64,000 bases of DNA from Enterobacter ludwigii (GTDB lineage: Bacteria; Pseudomonadota; Gammaproteobacteria; Enterobacterales; Enterobacteriaceae): the NCBI GenBank assembly GCA_023023105.1, contig CP083824.1, forward strand, positions 1,736,001 through 1,800,000, in the 5' to 3' direction. Shown in pieces: positions 25,168 to 38,481 of the stretch. How positions within the stretch are numbered: position 1 is the stretch's first letter; each line of letters starts with the position of its first letter. A model generated the notes under the pieces. The model was not told the origin of the DNA, searched no databases, and saw only the letters and a program-made list of their open reading frames with translations. A program made the translations under genes and the position numbers.

Positions 25168-25710
25168 ATGATCATCTATTTACACGGTTTTGACTCAAAC
25201 AGCCCAGGTAATCATGAGAAGGTGTTGCAACTGCAGTTTATTGATCCGGATGTTCGGCTGATCAGTTACAGCACGCGCCATCCGAAGCATGATATGCAAC
25301 ATCTTCTCAAAGAAGTGGACAAGATGTTGCAGCTCAACGTCGATGACCGTCCGTTGATTTGCGGTGTAGGACTGGGCGGCTACTGGGCGGAACGCATTGG
25401 CTTCCTGTGCGACATCCGCCAGGTGGTGTTCAATCCTAACCTTTTCCCGAACGAGAATATGGAAGGCAAAATTGACCGTCCGGAAGAGTACGTCGATATT
25501 GCGACCAAGTGCGTCAGCAATTTTCGTGAGAAAAACCGCGACCGCTGTCTGGTGATCCTTTCACGTAAAGATGAGGCGCTCAACAGCCATCGGGCTGCTG
25601 AACTGCTGCATCATTACTATGAAATTGTCTGGGACGAAGAACAGACGCACAAATTCAAAAACATCTCACCGCACCTGCAGCGTATCAAAGCGTTTAAAAC
25701 GCTGGGTTAA
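25168..25710 (+). CDS. ycfP: YcfP, alpha/beta-hydrolase-like protein (UPF0227)
   Basis: The 180-residue protein belongs to UPF0227. It starts [14 protein letters not shown] and has a [13 protein letters not shown] segment resembling a nucleophile elbow, but with glycine where serine would be expected. Its enzymatic activity is therefore doubtful. It follows nagZ by 34 bases and ends at a terminator. Confidence 0.93.
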   Translation: MIIYLHGFDSNSPGNHEKVLQLQFIDPDVRLISYSTRHPKHDMQHLLKEVDKMLQLNVDDRPLICGVGLGGYWAERIGFLCDIRQVVFNPNLFPNENMEGKIDRPEEYVDIATKCVSNFREKNRDRCLVILSRKDEALNSHRAAELLHHYYEIVWDEEQTHKFKNISPHLQRIKAFKTLG

Positions 25711-25729
25711 CCTCTTATCCGCAGGCACC

Positions 25730-25766
25730 AAAGCCCGGCCGCGAAAGCGTACCGGGCTTTCTTTTT
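25730..25766 (+). terminator. Terminator after ycfP
   Basis: The stem AAAGCCCGG / CCGGGCTTT with an internal GC-rich loop is followed by CTTTTT. Confidence 0.85.
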
Positions 25767-25799
25767 GACCAGAATTGTCTACTTTTAAGCCATCAAAAC

Positions 25800-25813
25800 T
25801 TGATGCATATCAA
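25800..25813. promoter_or_regulatory. FNR box upstream of ndh
   Basis: TTGAT-GCAT-ATCAA is a perfect match to the FNR consensus. In E. coli FNR represses ndh without oxygen through two such sites. The second site is not obvious here. Confidence 0.8.
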
Positions 25814-25948
25814 TTTTGGTATGACCAATGCGCCTGACGTGGTATTCTCAATGCACCTGAATGGTTTCAGTGCTGTAACCTGTTGTTAATTAAGGGTTAT
25901 TTTTATAACTTTTAATTAACAATTGGTTAATAATTTGAGGGGGTCACG

Positions 25949-27253
25949 TTGACTACGCCATTGAAAAAGATAGTGATTGTAGGCGGTGGTGCTGGCGGGC
26001 TGGAGCTGGCTACACAGCTGGGCAAGAAGCTGGGTCGCGGTAAAAAAGCCAAAATTACGCTGGTAGATCGTAACCACAGCCACCTGTGGAAACCGTTGCT
26101 GCACGAAGTGGCAACCGGTTCTCTGGATGAGGGTGTGGATGCGCTCAGCTATCTGGCGCACGCGCGCAACCATCATTTCCAGTTCCAGCTGGGCTCGGTG
26201 GTGGATATCAACCGTGAAAGCAAAACCATCACCCTGGCAGAGCTGCGCGATGAAAAAGGGGAGCTGCTGGTTCCTGAGCGTAAATTGGCGTATGACACGC
26301 TGGTCATGGCGCTGGGTAGTACCTCCAACGACTTCAACACGCCAGGCGTGAAAGAGCACTGTATTTTCCTCGATAACCCGCACCAGGCACGTCGTTTCCA
26401 TCAGGAAATGCTAAACCTGTTCCTGAAGTACACCAGCAATTTGGGTACGAACGGTAAAGTTAATATCGCCATTGTCGGCGGTGGTGCGACGGGCGTAGAG
26501 CTGTCTGCGGAACTGCACAATGCGGTGAAACAGCTGCACAGCTACGGTTACAAAGGGTTAACCAACGAAGCGCTGAACGTCACGCTGGTTGAAGCCGGTG
26601 AGCGCATTCTGCCTGCGCTGCCGCCACGTATTTCCGGTGCGGCGCACAATGAGCTCACCAAACTGGGCGTGCGGGTGCTGACGCAGACGATGGTGACCAG
26701 CGCAGACGAAGGTGGCTTGCACACCAAGGACGGCGAATACATCAAAGCGGATCTGATGGTCTGGGCAGCGGGTATCAAAGCACCTGACTTTATGAAAGAT
26801 ATCGGCGGCCTGGAAACGAACCGCATTAACCAGCTGGTGACGGAGCCGACGCTGCAAACTACACGTGATCCTGAAATTTTTGCTATCGGTGACTGTGCTT
26901 CCTGCGCGCGTCCTGAAGGTGGATTCGTGCCGCCGCGCGCCCAGGCTGCTCACCAGATGGCAAGCCTGGTGCTGCACAACATTCTGGCGCAGTACAAAGG
27001 CAAGCCATTGAAAGGCTATGTCTATAAAGACCACGGTTCTCTGGTATCGCTGTCAAACTTCTCTACCGTCGGCAGCCTGATGGGCAACCTGATGCGTGGC
27101 TCAATGATGGTAGAAGGGCGCATTGCCCGCTTCGTGTATATCTCCCTGTACCGTATGCACCAGATTGCGCTGCACGGCTACTTCAAAACCGGGCTGATGA
27201 TGCTGGTGGGCAGAATCAACCGTGTGATCCGTCCGCGTCTTAAGCTGCACTAA
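25949..27253 (+). CDS. ndh: NADH:quinone oxidoreductase II (NDH-2)
   Basis: Ndh is the non-proton-pumping respiratory NADH dehydrogenase on the inner membrane. The 434-residue protein has an N-terminal FAD-binding motif ([12 protein letters not shown]) and a second dinucleotide motif for NADH ([16 protein letters not shown]). FAIGDCASC near residue 315 completes the FAD site. Amphipathic helices are expected at the C-terminus. Translation starts at TTG 25949, as in E. coli, after GAGGGGG. An FNR box upstream indicates anaerobic repression. Confidence 0.98.
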   Translation: MTTPLKKIVIVGGGAGGLELATQLGKKLGRGKKAKITLVDRNHSHLWKPLLHEVATGSLDEGVDALSYLAHARNHHFQFQLGSVVDINRESKTITLAELRDEKGELLVPERKLAYDTLVMALGSTSNDFNTPGVKEHCIFLDNPHQARRFHQEMLNLFLKYTSNLGTNGKVNIAIVGGGATGVELSAELHNAVKQLHSYGYKGLTNEALNVTLVEAGERILPALPPRISGAAHNELTKLGVRVLTQTMVTSADEGGLHTKDGEYIKADLMVWAAGIKAPDFMKDIGGLETNRINQLVTEPTLQTTRDPEIFAIGDCASCARPEGGFVPPRAQAAHQMASLVLHNILAQYKGKPLKGYVYKDHGSLVSLSNFSTVGSLMGNLMRGSMMVEGRIARFVYISLYRMHQIALHGYFKTGLMMLVGRINRVIRPRLKLH

Positions 27254-27259
27254 TCTTTC

Positions 27260-27290
27260 ACTCCCTCCGGGTCCTCCGGAGGGAGTTTTT
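27260..27290 (+). terminator. Terminator after ndh
   Basis: A perfect 11-bp stem (ACTCCCTCCGG / CCGGAGGGAGT) leads into TTTTT. Confidence 0.9.
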
Positions 27291-27446
27291 AGCATATCAT
27301 GCTGCTCATCATAGATTGAGTGCTTAAGAGTTCTCCTAAATACAATATATCTCCTCTCAACGCCCCTTTTTTGATCCTTTATCTTATTGGCGAAGCCTTG
27401 TCTCCATTGCAAAATTGTTACCAATAGCAACAAAGGAGGAAGTCCC

Positions 27447-27986
27447 GTGAATAAATCAATGTTGGCGGGTATAGGGATTGGCGTCGCGGCTGCGTTAGGT
27501 GTGGCTGCCGTTGCCAGTCTCAACGTATTAGATCGCGGCCCGCAGTATGCACAGGTGGTTTCTGCTACACCGATTAAAGAAACCGTGAAAACCCCTCGTC
27601 AGGAGTGCCGCAACGTCTCCGTGACGCACCGTCGTCCGGTACAGGATGAAAACCGCATTGCCGGTTCTGTTCTGGGTGCGGTAGCGGGGGGCGTGATTGG
27701 TCACCAGTTTGGTGGTGATCGGGGTAAAGATGTGGCGACCGTGGTCGGCGCGCTGGGCGGCGGCTATGCCGGTAACCAGGTGCAAGGCGCGATGCAGGAT
27801 AATGATACCTACACTACGACTCAGCAACGCTGTAAAACCGTCTATGACAAGTCGGAAAAAATGCTGGGTTATGACGTGACGTACAAAATTGGCGATCAGC
27901 AGGGCAAAATCCGCATGGATAAAGATCCTGGCACACAAATTCCACTGGATGGAAATGGCCAGCTGGTTCTGAATAACAAAGTGTAA
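27447..27986 (+). CDS. ycfJ: YcfJ, glycine-zipper membrane protein
   Basis: The start was set at GTG 27447 behind the strong site AAAGGAGGA, giving 179 residues as in E. coli. The N-terminus is a hydrophobic anchor (about residues 4-26). A glycine-zipper segment at about 70-110 (VLGAVAGGVIGHQFGG) suggests membrane association. The role is not established. It is monocistronic and flanked by terminators. Confidence 0.92.
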   Translation: MNKSMLAGIGIGVAAALGVAAVASLNVLDRGPQYAQVVSATPIKETVKTPRQECRNVSVTHRRPVQDENRIAGSVLGAVAGGVIGHQFGGDRGKDVATVVGALGGGYAGNQVQGAMQDNDTYTTTQQRCKTVYDKSEKMLGYDVTYKIGDQQGKIRMDKDPGTQIPLDGNGQLVLNNKV

Positions 27987-28006
27987 AAAAGATGTTCTCT
28001 GAATTT

Positions 28007-28043
28007 AGCTCCTCATGCGCTCAGGCTGAGGAGCTTTTTTTTT
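28007..28043 (+). terminator. Terminator after ycfJ
   Basis: The stem AGCTCCTCA / TGAGGAGCT with an 11-base loop is followed by nine T residues. It lies directly against the convergent comR gene. Confidence 0.88.
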
Positions 28044-28046
28044 GCT

Positions 28047-28682
28047 TCAGATTTTGAGTAGTTCAGGCCACAGTCGTAGGGTGGTGTCGGTAATACTCTG
28101 CAGTTTTTCCAGCGTTGCGCCTTCACGTGCGCTTATCGACATCCCCTGCAAAATACAGCTCAGGTATTGCGCCAGTATCTGTGGATTGCAATGCGCGGGA
28201 ATTTCACCACGCTGCTGACGCTGTGCCAGAAACGCACTTAGCGTCTCCTCCTGCATGGCATGACGCGACTTCACCGTTTTAGCGATCTCTTTAGAGGACG
28301 CCGCAAGGGTGGCAGAGGTGTTAATCATAAAGCAGCCCGCAGGCGTATCTTTACTGGTGAAGCAAGTGGCGACGGTAGTGAAAAAGTCCCGTAGCGCCTG
28401 TTCAACGCTTTTCTCTTCACAAAAAAGTTGGGCTTCGTGCTTCGCTGCAAAGCGCGAAATGTATCTGTCCAGCACTGCCCTGAACAGCCCCTCTTTATTG
28501 GTAAATTCGGCATACAGCGTTGGCGCTTTGGCTCCGGTAGCTTCTACCAGATCGGAAAGCGAAGTTGCTTCATACCCATGTTGCCAGAAGAGAGTCATGG
28601 CCTTATCAAGCGCTGCATCCCTGTCAAACACTTTTGGTCGGCCACGGCTTTTCTTCGCACAACTCGTGACATCGGTTGTCAT
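28047..28682 (-). CDS. comR: TetR-family copper-responsive repressor ComR
   Basis: ComR represses bhsA (comC) and releases it with copper. The 211-residue protein has an N-terminal TetR helix-turn-helix at about residues 20-65 (TSLSDLVEATGAKAPTLYAEF) and a variable ligand-binding C-terminal part. Its first 110 residues agree closely with E. coli ComR, and the divergent bhsA neighbour is conserved. The more divergent C-terminal third could mean a different ligand range. Confidence 0.92.
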   Translation of the reverse strand: MTTDVTSCAKKSRGRPKVFDRDAALDKAMTLFWQHGYEATSLSDLVEATGAKAPTLYAEFTNKEGLFRAVLDRYISRFAAKHEAQLFCEEKSVEQALRDFFTTVATCFTSKDTPAGCFMINTSATLAASSKEIAKTVKSRHAMQEETLSAFLAQRQQRGEIPAHCNPQILAQYLSCILQGMSISAREGATLEKLQSITDTTLRLWPELLKI

Positions 28683-28838
28683 TTGCCGTTGGTCCTCTGT
28701 TGGTTTGGTGAATGACCATTATAAAAATAAACGCAACCCACCACCAGTGCAGAATGCTTAAAAATAAATTAATCATATGCGTATGAAAAATAACGACTTT
28801 AAAAATAAGTTAATGCTTGTTATAAAATTATGTTGACG

Positions 28839-28854
28839 CGTGACTTGGATCACA
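28839..28854. promoter_or_regulatory. Candidate CRP site upstream of bhsA
   Basis: CGTGA-N6-TCACA differs from the CRP consensus by one base in the left arm. It lies 73 bases before the bhsA start, in the gap shared with divergent comR. The call rests on sequence similarity alone. Confidence 0.45.
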
Positions 28855-28926
28855 TTTATTATTTACCTATCGATCGTTAACTAAATGATTAACGACCTCC
28901 AAATTCATCTGCTAAAGGTAAACATC

Positions 28927-29184
28927 ATGAAAAACGTAAAAACCCTCATCGCTGCTGCAGTCCTGAGTTCACTTTCATTCGCAAGCTTTGCAGCTGTACA
29001 GGTGCAATCCACCCCTGTAGATCAGCATAAAGTTGGCACTATCTCTGCGTCTGCCGGTACTAACCTGGGCTCCCTGGAAGATCAGCTGGCGCAAAAAGCA
29101 CAAGAGATGGGTGCAAAATCTTACCGCATCACCTCTGTTACCGGTCCTAACACGCTGCACGGCACTGCTGTTATCTACAAATAA
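28927..29184 (+). CDS. bhsA: Multiple stress resistance protein BhsA
   Basis: BhsA is a small outer-membrane-associated YhcN-family protein, induced by copper, peroxide and acid, that affects biofilm formation. ATG 28927 gives an 85-residue product with a signal peptide ending AFA and a mature domain with the YhcN pattern (KVGTISASAGTNLGSLEDQL). It diverges from its repressor gene comR and ends at a bidirectional terminator. Confidence 0.95.
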   Translation: MKNVKTLIAAAVLSSLSFASFAAVQVQSTPVDQHKVGTISASAGTNLGSLEDQLAQKAQEMGAKSYRITSVTGPNTLHGTAVIYK

Positions 29185-29216
29185 GCCCGGCTGAACCCTC
29201 ATTTATGCCACTGCAA

Positions 29217-29249
29217 TAAAAAAACGCCCTGCATGAGCAGGGCGTTTTT
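29217..29249. terminator. Bidirectional terminator between bhsA and ldtC
   Basis: The stem ACGCCCTGC / GCAGGGCGT with a 4-base loop is flanked by an A-run and a T-run between two convergent genes. Confidence 0.9.
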
Positions 29250-29262
29250 CTTATCTGTGCGT

Positions 29263-30228
29263 TTACATCGCCTGTGAAGCGACGTTGTGATGTCGGGTGA
29301 CATCGGTTGGCATTCCCGACCGGGCCTCCATTGCGCGCTCCATGACTACGCCATCGGTGCTGGTATTCGTTTTAAAACTTACCATTGCGGCATTCAGGTT
29401 AATGGGCAATGTCTGCGGGTCATCGCCGATGTTTTTCGATAATGGCTGGTGAACTTCTACCAGTCGCACGCCACCCGGCTCTTCCGAGACTTTAATCGGC
29501 GTATTGATAATATTCACCTTGGTTCCCGGTGTGATGACGTTGAAAAGCGTCTTGATATCGTCATCACGCAGACGAATACAGCCGGAGCTGACGCGCATGC
29601 CGATGCCAAAGTCTGCATTCGTTCCATGCAACAGATAGACACCACCGTAAGCCGCCAGGCGAATCGCGTGGTGACCCATTGGGTTGTCAGGTCCTGCCGG
29701 GACAACAACCGGAAGGTCGATGCCCTGTGCTTTATAACGGGCACGAATATTAGCCGTGGGTGTCCAGGTTGGGTTAGCGCGCTTATCTGATACTGTGGTA
29801 ACCATCGTTGGCGTCAGGGTATCACCGCCCAACTGACCAATACCGATAGGGTAGACAGTAACTTCATTCTTACCCGGTGGGTAATAGTAGAGACGTAACT
29901 CTGCCAGATTTATGACGATCCCCTCGCGCGGGGCGTCCGGCAGGATTGTTTGCAACGGGATGGTGAGTACGCTGCCCGCACGCGGTACATAAGGGTCCAC
30001 GCCAGGGTTCGCCTGAAGAAGCGCCAGAAAACCGACGTTATATTTTTTAGCAATCGCTTCCAGTGAGCCACCATTGTTTTCAACCACATGAAAGCGGTTT
30101 TCCCCCACGACCTTGCTGCCCGGTGGTGGAAGTGGCCAGGTGTTTGCACGGGCAGGAAGCGCAACCGCGACGGTGGCTGCCAGCGCAAACAATGTTATCC
30201 AGCGAGTAAAACGCGAAGAGGTCATCAT
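29263..30228 (-). CDS. ldtC: L,D-transpeptidase LdtC
   Basis: LdtC attaches Braun lipoprotein to peptidoglycan. The 321-residue periplasmic protein has a signal peptide ending ARA and a LysM-like domain at about residues 42-92. The YkuD catalytic domain carries LLHGTNADFG and the nucleophile Cys in SSGCIRLRDDD. The ATG at 30228 (MMTSSRFTRW) aligns with the E. coli start; one two codons further upstream is possible. The C-terminal tail is variable. Confidence 0.95.
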   Translation of the reverse strand: MMTSSRFTRWITLFALAATVAVALPARANTWPLPPPGSKVVGENRFHVVENNGGSLEAIAKKYNVGFLALLQANPGVDPYVPRAGSVLTIPLQTILPDAPREGIVINLAELRLYYYPPGKNEVTVYPIGIGQLGGDTLTPTMVTTVSDKRANPTWTPTANIRARYKAQGIDLPVVVPAGPDNPMGHHAIRLAAYGGVYLLHGTNADFGIGMRVSSGCIRLRDDDIKTLFNVITPGTKVNIINTPIKVSEEPGGVRLVEVHQPLSKNIGDDPQTLPINLNAAMVSFKTNTSTDGVVMERAMEARSGMPTDVTRHHNVASQAM

Positions 30229-30335
30229 TACCATAGTCCATATAAATATTAAGGTTATTGTTTTATAAGGCGTTAATGATAATTATGGCGAATGGGTGTG
30301 TCGGGAAGATCGGGTGAAGTGCAAAGTGTTTGTAA

Positions 30336-30362
30336 ATTCTCCCCCCGCTAGAGGGGGAGAAT
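30336..30362 (-). terminator. Hairpin just past mfd
   Basis: A perfect 10-bp stem (ATTCTCCCCC / GGGGGAGAAT) lies four bases beyond the mfd stop. The T-run on the minus strand is weak (TTT), so efficiency is uncertain. Confidence 0.5.
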
Positions 30363-30365
30363 GGG

Positions 30366-33300
30366 TTAAGCGATCGCGTTCTCTTCCAGTTGACGCATAA
30401 AGTGACGCACCCAATCCATGCGGGTTTTGCGTTCCGTTAGCTCCTGGGTAAATTTCAGGCGCGTTGGACCATCCAGACGGAAATGTTGCGGCTGCTTTTG
30501 CAGCAGACCGATCAGCCACATCGGGTTGACGTGGTTCTTCTCGGCAAATTCAATCACGCCACCTTTTTCATTCCCTTCGAGCTTCCGAATACCGAGCTTC
30601 TGCGCCTGCTGACGCAGGCGTGCGATATCCAGCAGATTTCTCGCAGGGTCTGGCAGCAGGCCGAAGCGGTCGATCAGCTCAACCTTAATCTCTTCCAGTT
30701 CGTTCTCACTCTTCGCACTGGCGATGCGTTTATAGAACGACAGCCGGGTATTTACATCCGGAATGAAATCATCCGGCAGCAGGGAAGGCATACGCAATTC
30801 AACCTCGGTCTGCTGGCTGGTGAGATCTTCCAGCGACGGCTCGCGTCCGGCCTTCAGGGCATCGACCGCGTTTTCCAGCAATTCCATATACAGGGAGAAG
30901 CCGATGGTCTCCATGGAGCCGCTCTGGTCTTCACCCAGCAGTTCGCCGGCACCACGGATCTCCAGGTCGTGTGTTGCCAGCGCAAAGCCTGCGCCAAGAT
31001 CTTCCAGGGAGGCGATCGCTTCCAGACGCTTTTGGGCATCGGTGGTCATCGCTTTCGGATGCGGCGTTAACAACCAGGCGTAGGCCTGATGGTGTGAACG
31101 CCCGACGCGGCCGCGCAGCTGGTGGAGTTGCGCCAGACCAAAGTGATCGGCTCGTTCGATGATGATGGTATTCGCCGTCGGAATATCGATCCCGGTTTCA
31201 ATGATGGTGGTACACACCAGGACGTTAAAGCGCTGGTGGTGGAAGTCGTTCATCACCCTTTCCAGCTCGCGCTCACGCATCTGCCCGTGACCGATAGCAA
31301 TGCGCGCTTCCGGTACCAGCTCCGCCAGCCTGTCCGCGGCTTTCTGGATATTTTCCACATCATTGTATAAGTAATAGACCTGACCTCCGCGCAGTACTTC
31401 ACGCAGAATCGCCTCACGTACCACCAGATTATCGTACTCGCGGACAAAGGTTTTCACCGCCAGACGACGCGCCGGTGGGGTGGCAATAATCGACAGGTCG
31501 CGCATGCCGCTCATCGCCATGTTCAGGGTTCGCGGGATTGGCGTTGCGGTCAGGGTGAGGATATCGACATCGGCACGCATCGCTTTGATGCGCTCTTTAT
31601 GACGCACCCCGAAGCGGTGCTCTTCATCGACGATCAGCAGCCCAAGATCTTTCCACTTCACGTCGCTTTGCAGCAGCTTGTGGGTGCCGATCAGAATATC
31701 GATTTTGCCTTCACTTGCCTGTTCGAGGATCTGCGTCTGTTCTTTGGTGCTGCGAAAACGCGAGAGCATCTCAATACGTACCGGCCAGTTGGCGAAGCGG
31801 TCGCGGAAGTTGTCGAAGTGCTGCTGAGCGAGCAGGGTGGTTGGCACCAGCACCGCTACCTGCTTGTTGTTTTCAACCGCAAGGAAGGCGGCGCGCATCG
31901 CCACTTCGGTTTTGCCGAAGCCTACGTCGCCACAGACTAAGCGGTCCATTGCCAGTGGCTGACACATGTCGCTCAGCACGGCGTTAATGGCCTGGGCCTG
32001 ATCTGGTGTGGTTTCAAACGGGAAACTGTCGCAGAACAGTTGATACTGTTCTTTATCATGTTTAAAGGCGAAGCCCTCTTTGGCCGCGCGTTGTGCATAG
32101 ATATCCAGCAGCTCAGCCGCCACGTCACGCACTTTTTCCGCTGCCTTCTGACGCGCGCGCGCCCAAGCATCGCCACCCAGCTTATGCAATGGCGCATTCT
32201 CTTCTGCGCCACCCGCGTAGCGGCTGATCAGATGCAGGGAAGAGACCGGAACATACAGTTTGGCGTCGTTCGCGTAGGTCAGCATCAGGTATTCACCTTT
32301 GATACCGCCTGCTTCTAGCGTGGTCATTCCCTGGTAACGCCCGACGCCGTGCTCCAGGTGAACAATCGGCTGGCCCGGGTGTAGCTCGGCCAGGTTGCGG
32401 ATCAGCGTGTCCGGGTTGATGGTACGACGGCTGTCCTGACGGCGACGTGCGACGCGCTCACCCAGCAGGTCACTTTCGCAAATCAGCGCCAGGTTATTGA
32501 GCGTATCAATAAACCCATGTTCGGCGGCGCCAATCATCAGATAACGACCGTTTCCGGTGGCTTCGCTCAGACGCAGGATGCGCTTCGGCGCCACTTTAAT
32601 GCGCCCCAGCAGCTCCCCGAGTGCTTCGCGACGGCCTTCACTTTCAACTGAGAACACCACCGGGCCGGTAAAGGATTCCAGAAACTTCCGCAGATTATCC
32701 AGCGGTGATTTCTGCTGCGCCTGAACGGCCAGATCTGGCAACGTCTGAAACGCGAGGTTGGTATTGGCGGCTTTAGCGGCAAGCGAATCGGTTTTAAGCT
32801 GCATACGCGGCCAACGCTTCAGCTCGGCGTTGAGTTCATCGGTTCGCAGCCAGAGCGCCTCCGGGGGCAACAGCGGGCGCATCGGGTCAACGCCGCGGCT
32901 TTCAAAGCGGGTGCGGGTTTCGTTTTCAAAGCGGCTGGCGCTGGCGTCGATATCTCCGGTGTTAACAATCAGCGTATTTGCCGGGAAGTAGCTAAACAGC
33001 GGAGGCAGGGGTTCATTGAAGAACAGCGGTTGCCAGTACTCAATACCTGCGGGCAGCGTACCTTTGCTGACCTGCTGATAAATATGTTCGGCATCGCGTT
33101 TGACGTCGAATTTATCGCGCCACTGGCTGCGGAACAGTTCGATAGCGGTTTTGTCCGTCGGGAACTCGTGCGCGGGCAGTAAATTGATAGATTCCACTTC
33201 TTCCAGCGTACGCTGCGTGTCAGCGTCAAACACGCGCAGGCTGTCGATTTCATCATCGAAAAAGTCCAGGCGATACGGTTGGTCACTCCCCATTGGATAG

Positions 33301-33812
33301 AGATCGAGTAACGCACCGCGCGTGGCGTATTCTCCGTGTTCCATCACCTGATCAACATGGCGATATCCGGCGCTGTCCAGCTGCACGCGCAGGGTGTCGC
33401 GGGACAGACGCTGACCTTTTTTCATCACCAGCGCGTGACCGTGCAGATAGCTGTGCGGACAGACGCGCTGCATCAGGGTATTCACCGGTACAATCAGCAC
33501 GCCACGCTGCATGGTCGGGAGTTGATACAGCGTCGACAAACGCGAGGAGATGATCTCCTGATGTGGGGAGAAGCTGTCATAGGGCAGCGTTTCCCAGTCG
33601 GCCAGGCTGAACACCAGGCTATCGGTGAACTGGCGAATTTCGTCGTGCAGACGCAGGGCGTTTTGCATGTCCGGGGCAACCAGAATTACCGGGCCAGGAT
33701 GACGCTCAGCGATTTCCGCTACCAGCGTGGCGCACGCCGCGCCCGTGAGTTCACCCAGCTGGCGCTGGTCACCCGCTTTGACAGGCAAGGAATAACGATA
33801 GTGTTCAGGCAT
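30366..33812 (-). CDS. mfd: Transcription-repair coupling factor Mfd
   Basis: Mfd removes RNA polymerase stalled at lesions and recruits UvrA. The start was set at the ATG giving MPEHYRY and 1148 residues, exactly the E. coli length. The parts are a UvrB-like N-terminal region, an RNAP-interaction domain around HLEHGVGRY, and the translocase motifs. These include the Walker A-like GDVGFGKTEVAMRAA, the DEEH box and TATPIPRTLNMA. A C-terminal inhibitory domain completes the protein. Confidence 0.98.
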   Translation of the reverse strand: MPEHYRYSLPVKAGDQRQLGELTGAACATLVAEIAERHPGPVILVAPDMQNALRLHDEIRQFTDSLVFSLADWETLPYDSFSPHQEIISSRLSTLYQLPTMQRGVLIVPVNTLMQRVCPHSYLHGHALVMKKGQRLSRDTLRVQLDSAGYRHVDQVMEHGEYATRGALLDLYPMGSDQPYRLDFFDDEIDSLRVFDADTQRTLEEVESINLLPAHEFPTDKTAIELFRSQWRDKFDVKRDAEHIYQQVSKGTLPAGIEYWQPLFFNEPLPPLFSYFPANTLIVNTGDIDASASRFENETRTRFESRGVDPMRPLLPPEALWLRTDELNAELKRWPRMQLKTDSLAAKAANTNLAFQTLPDLAVQAQQKSPLDNLRKFLESFTGPVVFSVESEGRREALGELLGRIKVAPKRILRLSEATGNGRYLMIGAAEHGFIDTLNNLALICESDLLGERVARRRQDSRRTINPDTLIRNLAELHPGQPIVHLEHGVGRYQGMTTLEAGGIKGEYLMLTYANDAKLYVPVSSLHLISRYAGGAEENAPLHKLGGDAWARARQKAAEKVRDVAAELLDIYAQRAAKEGFAFKHDKEQYQLFCDSFPFETTPDQAQAINAVLSDMCQPLAMDRLVCGDVGFGKTEVAMRAAFLAVENNKQVAVLVPTTLLAQQHFDNFRDRFANWPVRIEMLSRFRSTKEQTQILEQASEGKIDILIGTHKLLQSDVKWKDLGLLIVDEEHRFGVRHKERIKAMRADVDILTLTATPIPRTLNMAMSGMRDLSIIATPPARRLAVKTFVREYDNLVVREAILREVLRGGQVYYLYNDVENIQKAADRLAELVPEARIAIGHGQMRERELERVMNDFHHQRFNVLVCTTIIETGIDIPTANTIIIERADHFGLAQLHQLRGRVGRSHHQAYAWLLTPHPKAMTTDAQKRLEAIASLEDLGAGFALATHDLEIRGAGELLGEDQSGSMETIGFSLYMELLENAVDALKAGREPSLEDLTSQQTEVELRMPSLLPDDFIPDVNTRLSFYKRIASAKSENELEEIKVELIDRFGLLPDPARNLLDIARLRQQAQKLGIRKLEGNEKGGVIEFAEKNHVNPMWLIGLLQKQPQHFRLDGPTRLKFTQELTERKTRMDWVRHFMRQLEENAIA

Positions 33813-33959
33813 GGCTATGTCAGAGTCTCTTATGGATATACCAACAGTATTGGGGCATATCACTGATACGCAATGTCTTTATTATCCTCGATCGTTTTGT
33901 ATAAGCAAACCAGAACCGCACAGGGGGAAAATTCGCCCCGGCTGGGGCGAAGAGTGCCA

Positions 33960-35033
33960 TCAACGGGAGGATGGCGACAGGCTCAGCGTTGACGGAGGGG
34001 AGAAGAAAACGTCCCCGAACAGCGCGGTGGAGAGTTTACGCAGCCCGAGCCCGGCAAGGGTACAGATAAGCAGGCTGGCAAACGGGTAGATCAGAAGTAG
34101 ACCCAACTCCGCCCAGACCGGCCACAAGGCACTATTCATCTCGCCAATCAGGAACAGGCTAAAGGCCTCGATTAAGATGCGGTGGGTGGTATAAATCGCG
34201 ATCGTGTTTGAGCCAATCACGTTCAGCAGGTTGTCAGGATGCACGGCATAACGCTGCTCAAGGTTATAAAAAAGCTTCATGATCAACACAATCGACAACA
34301 CAGAGAGCAGTAGCGGGACGTTAGCAAACCACAGGACCACGGAGACGGCGGCGAAAGCGCCAGTTGCCAGCCAGAGTCGGCGAAGGTTGACGCTTTTCAT
34401 CCACGCCATCAGCTCTGCGCCATACCACGCCCCGAGGCTGTAGTAGATCATGTTGCGTACCACGCTGTTCATCCCCCACCACGGTAGCGGCAGGAAGTTG
34501 ATCGCGATGCTTGCCAGCGCCAGCAGCCCCAGTACCGGCAGCTTCCATCGACTCAGCAGTTTACACAGCGTGAAGTACACCACCAGAGCATACAGATACC
34601 AGAGGCTGGTGCTGGCGGTGAGCATCCCCAGCACAAATCCTGAGAGCGAGTCGGCGTAGGCCGCATTCGATGATGTGGCGAGTTCACGCTCGGGTGCCAA
34701 CCAGGCATTCATATGGGTCAGCGCCTGCCATTGCAGGATGCCCCACAGCGCCAGGACCCAGACAATGCTCCAGATCCGTTTGTCGAGACTGGTTCGCCAG
34801 TCCACCTCAGCAATATAACGACGGATCAGATAGCCGGAGATAAAGAAGAAGACCGGCATTCGGAACGGAGCGAGATAGAGGTTAAAATAGACCCAGCATT
34901 TGGCGAGAAGGCCGGAGAGCGGGTGTTGCAGCCCGATCAGATGCGGATAAAACGTGATAACCGAATGGTAAATAACCACCAGGCAGATACACAGCCCTTT
35001 TATCTGGTTAATCCATAATGCTTTTTGCTTCAT
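33960..35033 (-). CDS. ycfT: YcfT, acyltransferase-3 family inner-membrane protein
   Basis: The 357-residue hydrophobic protein has about ten membrane segments. It opens with INQIKGLCICLVVIYHS and has the family pattern FRMPVFFFISGYLI. This places it in the acyltransferase-3 (OafA/YcfT) group, which acylates sugars or envelope components. The substrate is unknown. It is transcribed divergently from lolC, and its 3' end faces the mfd 5' end. Confidence 0.92.
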   Translation of the reverse strand: MKQKALWINQIKGLCICLVVIYHSVITFYPHLIGLQHPLSGLLAKCWVYFNLYLAPFRMPVFFFISGYLIRRYIAEVDWRTSLDKRIWSIVWVLALWGILQWQALTHMNAWLAPERELATSSNAAYADSLSGFVLGMLTASTSLWYLYALVVYFTLCKLLSRWKLPVLGLLALASIAINFLPLPWWGMNSVVRNMIYYSLGAWYGAELMAWMKSVNLRRLWLATGAFAAVSVVLWFANVPLLLSVLSIVLIMKLFYNLEQRYAVHPDNLLNVIGSNTIAIYTTHRILIEAFSLFLIGEMNSALWPVWAELGLLLIYPFASLLICTLAGLGLRKLSTALFGDVFFSPPSTLSLSPSSR

Positions 35034-35227
35034 TGTTCGCCACTACCTTATTGCCATAAACGAACGAGCAATTGTTGTTAAACGACGCCTGGATGTAACG
35101 GGTAACAGTCTGTATCAGGAGCTTTTTCGGAAAAGGTGGAGGTTGCAAGGCGAGTATTCAGACAATAGCACTCTGATTTATCTGAATTTTTCGGAAAAAT
35201 GATTACCAAAGCTTACTGTTTCAGTCA

Positions 35228-38427
<3,200 letters not shown>

Positions 38428-38481
38428 TTACGTCATGATGTAGCGGTTTTGAGGCCGCTATGTCAGAAAGAGGAATGCATT

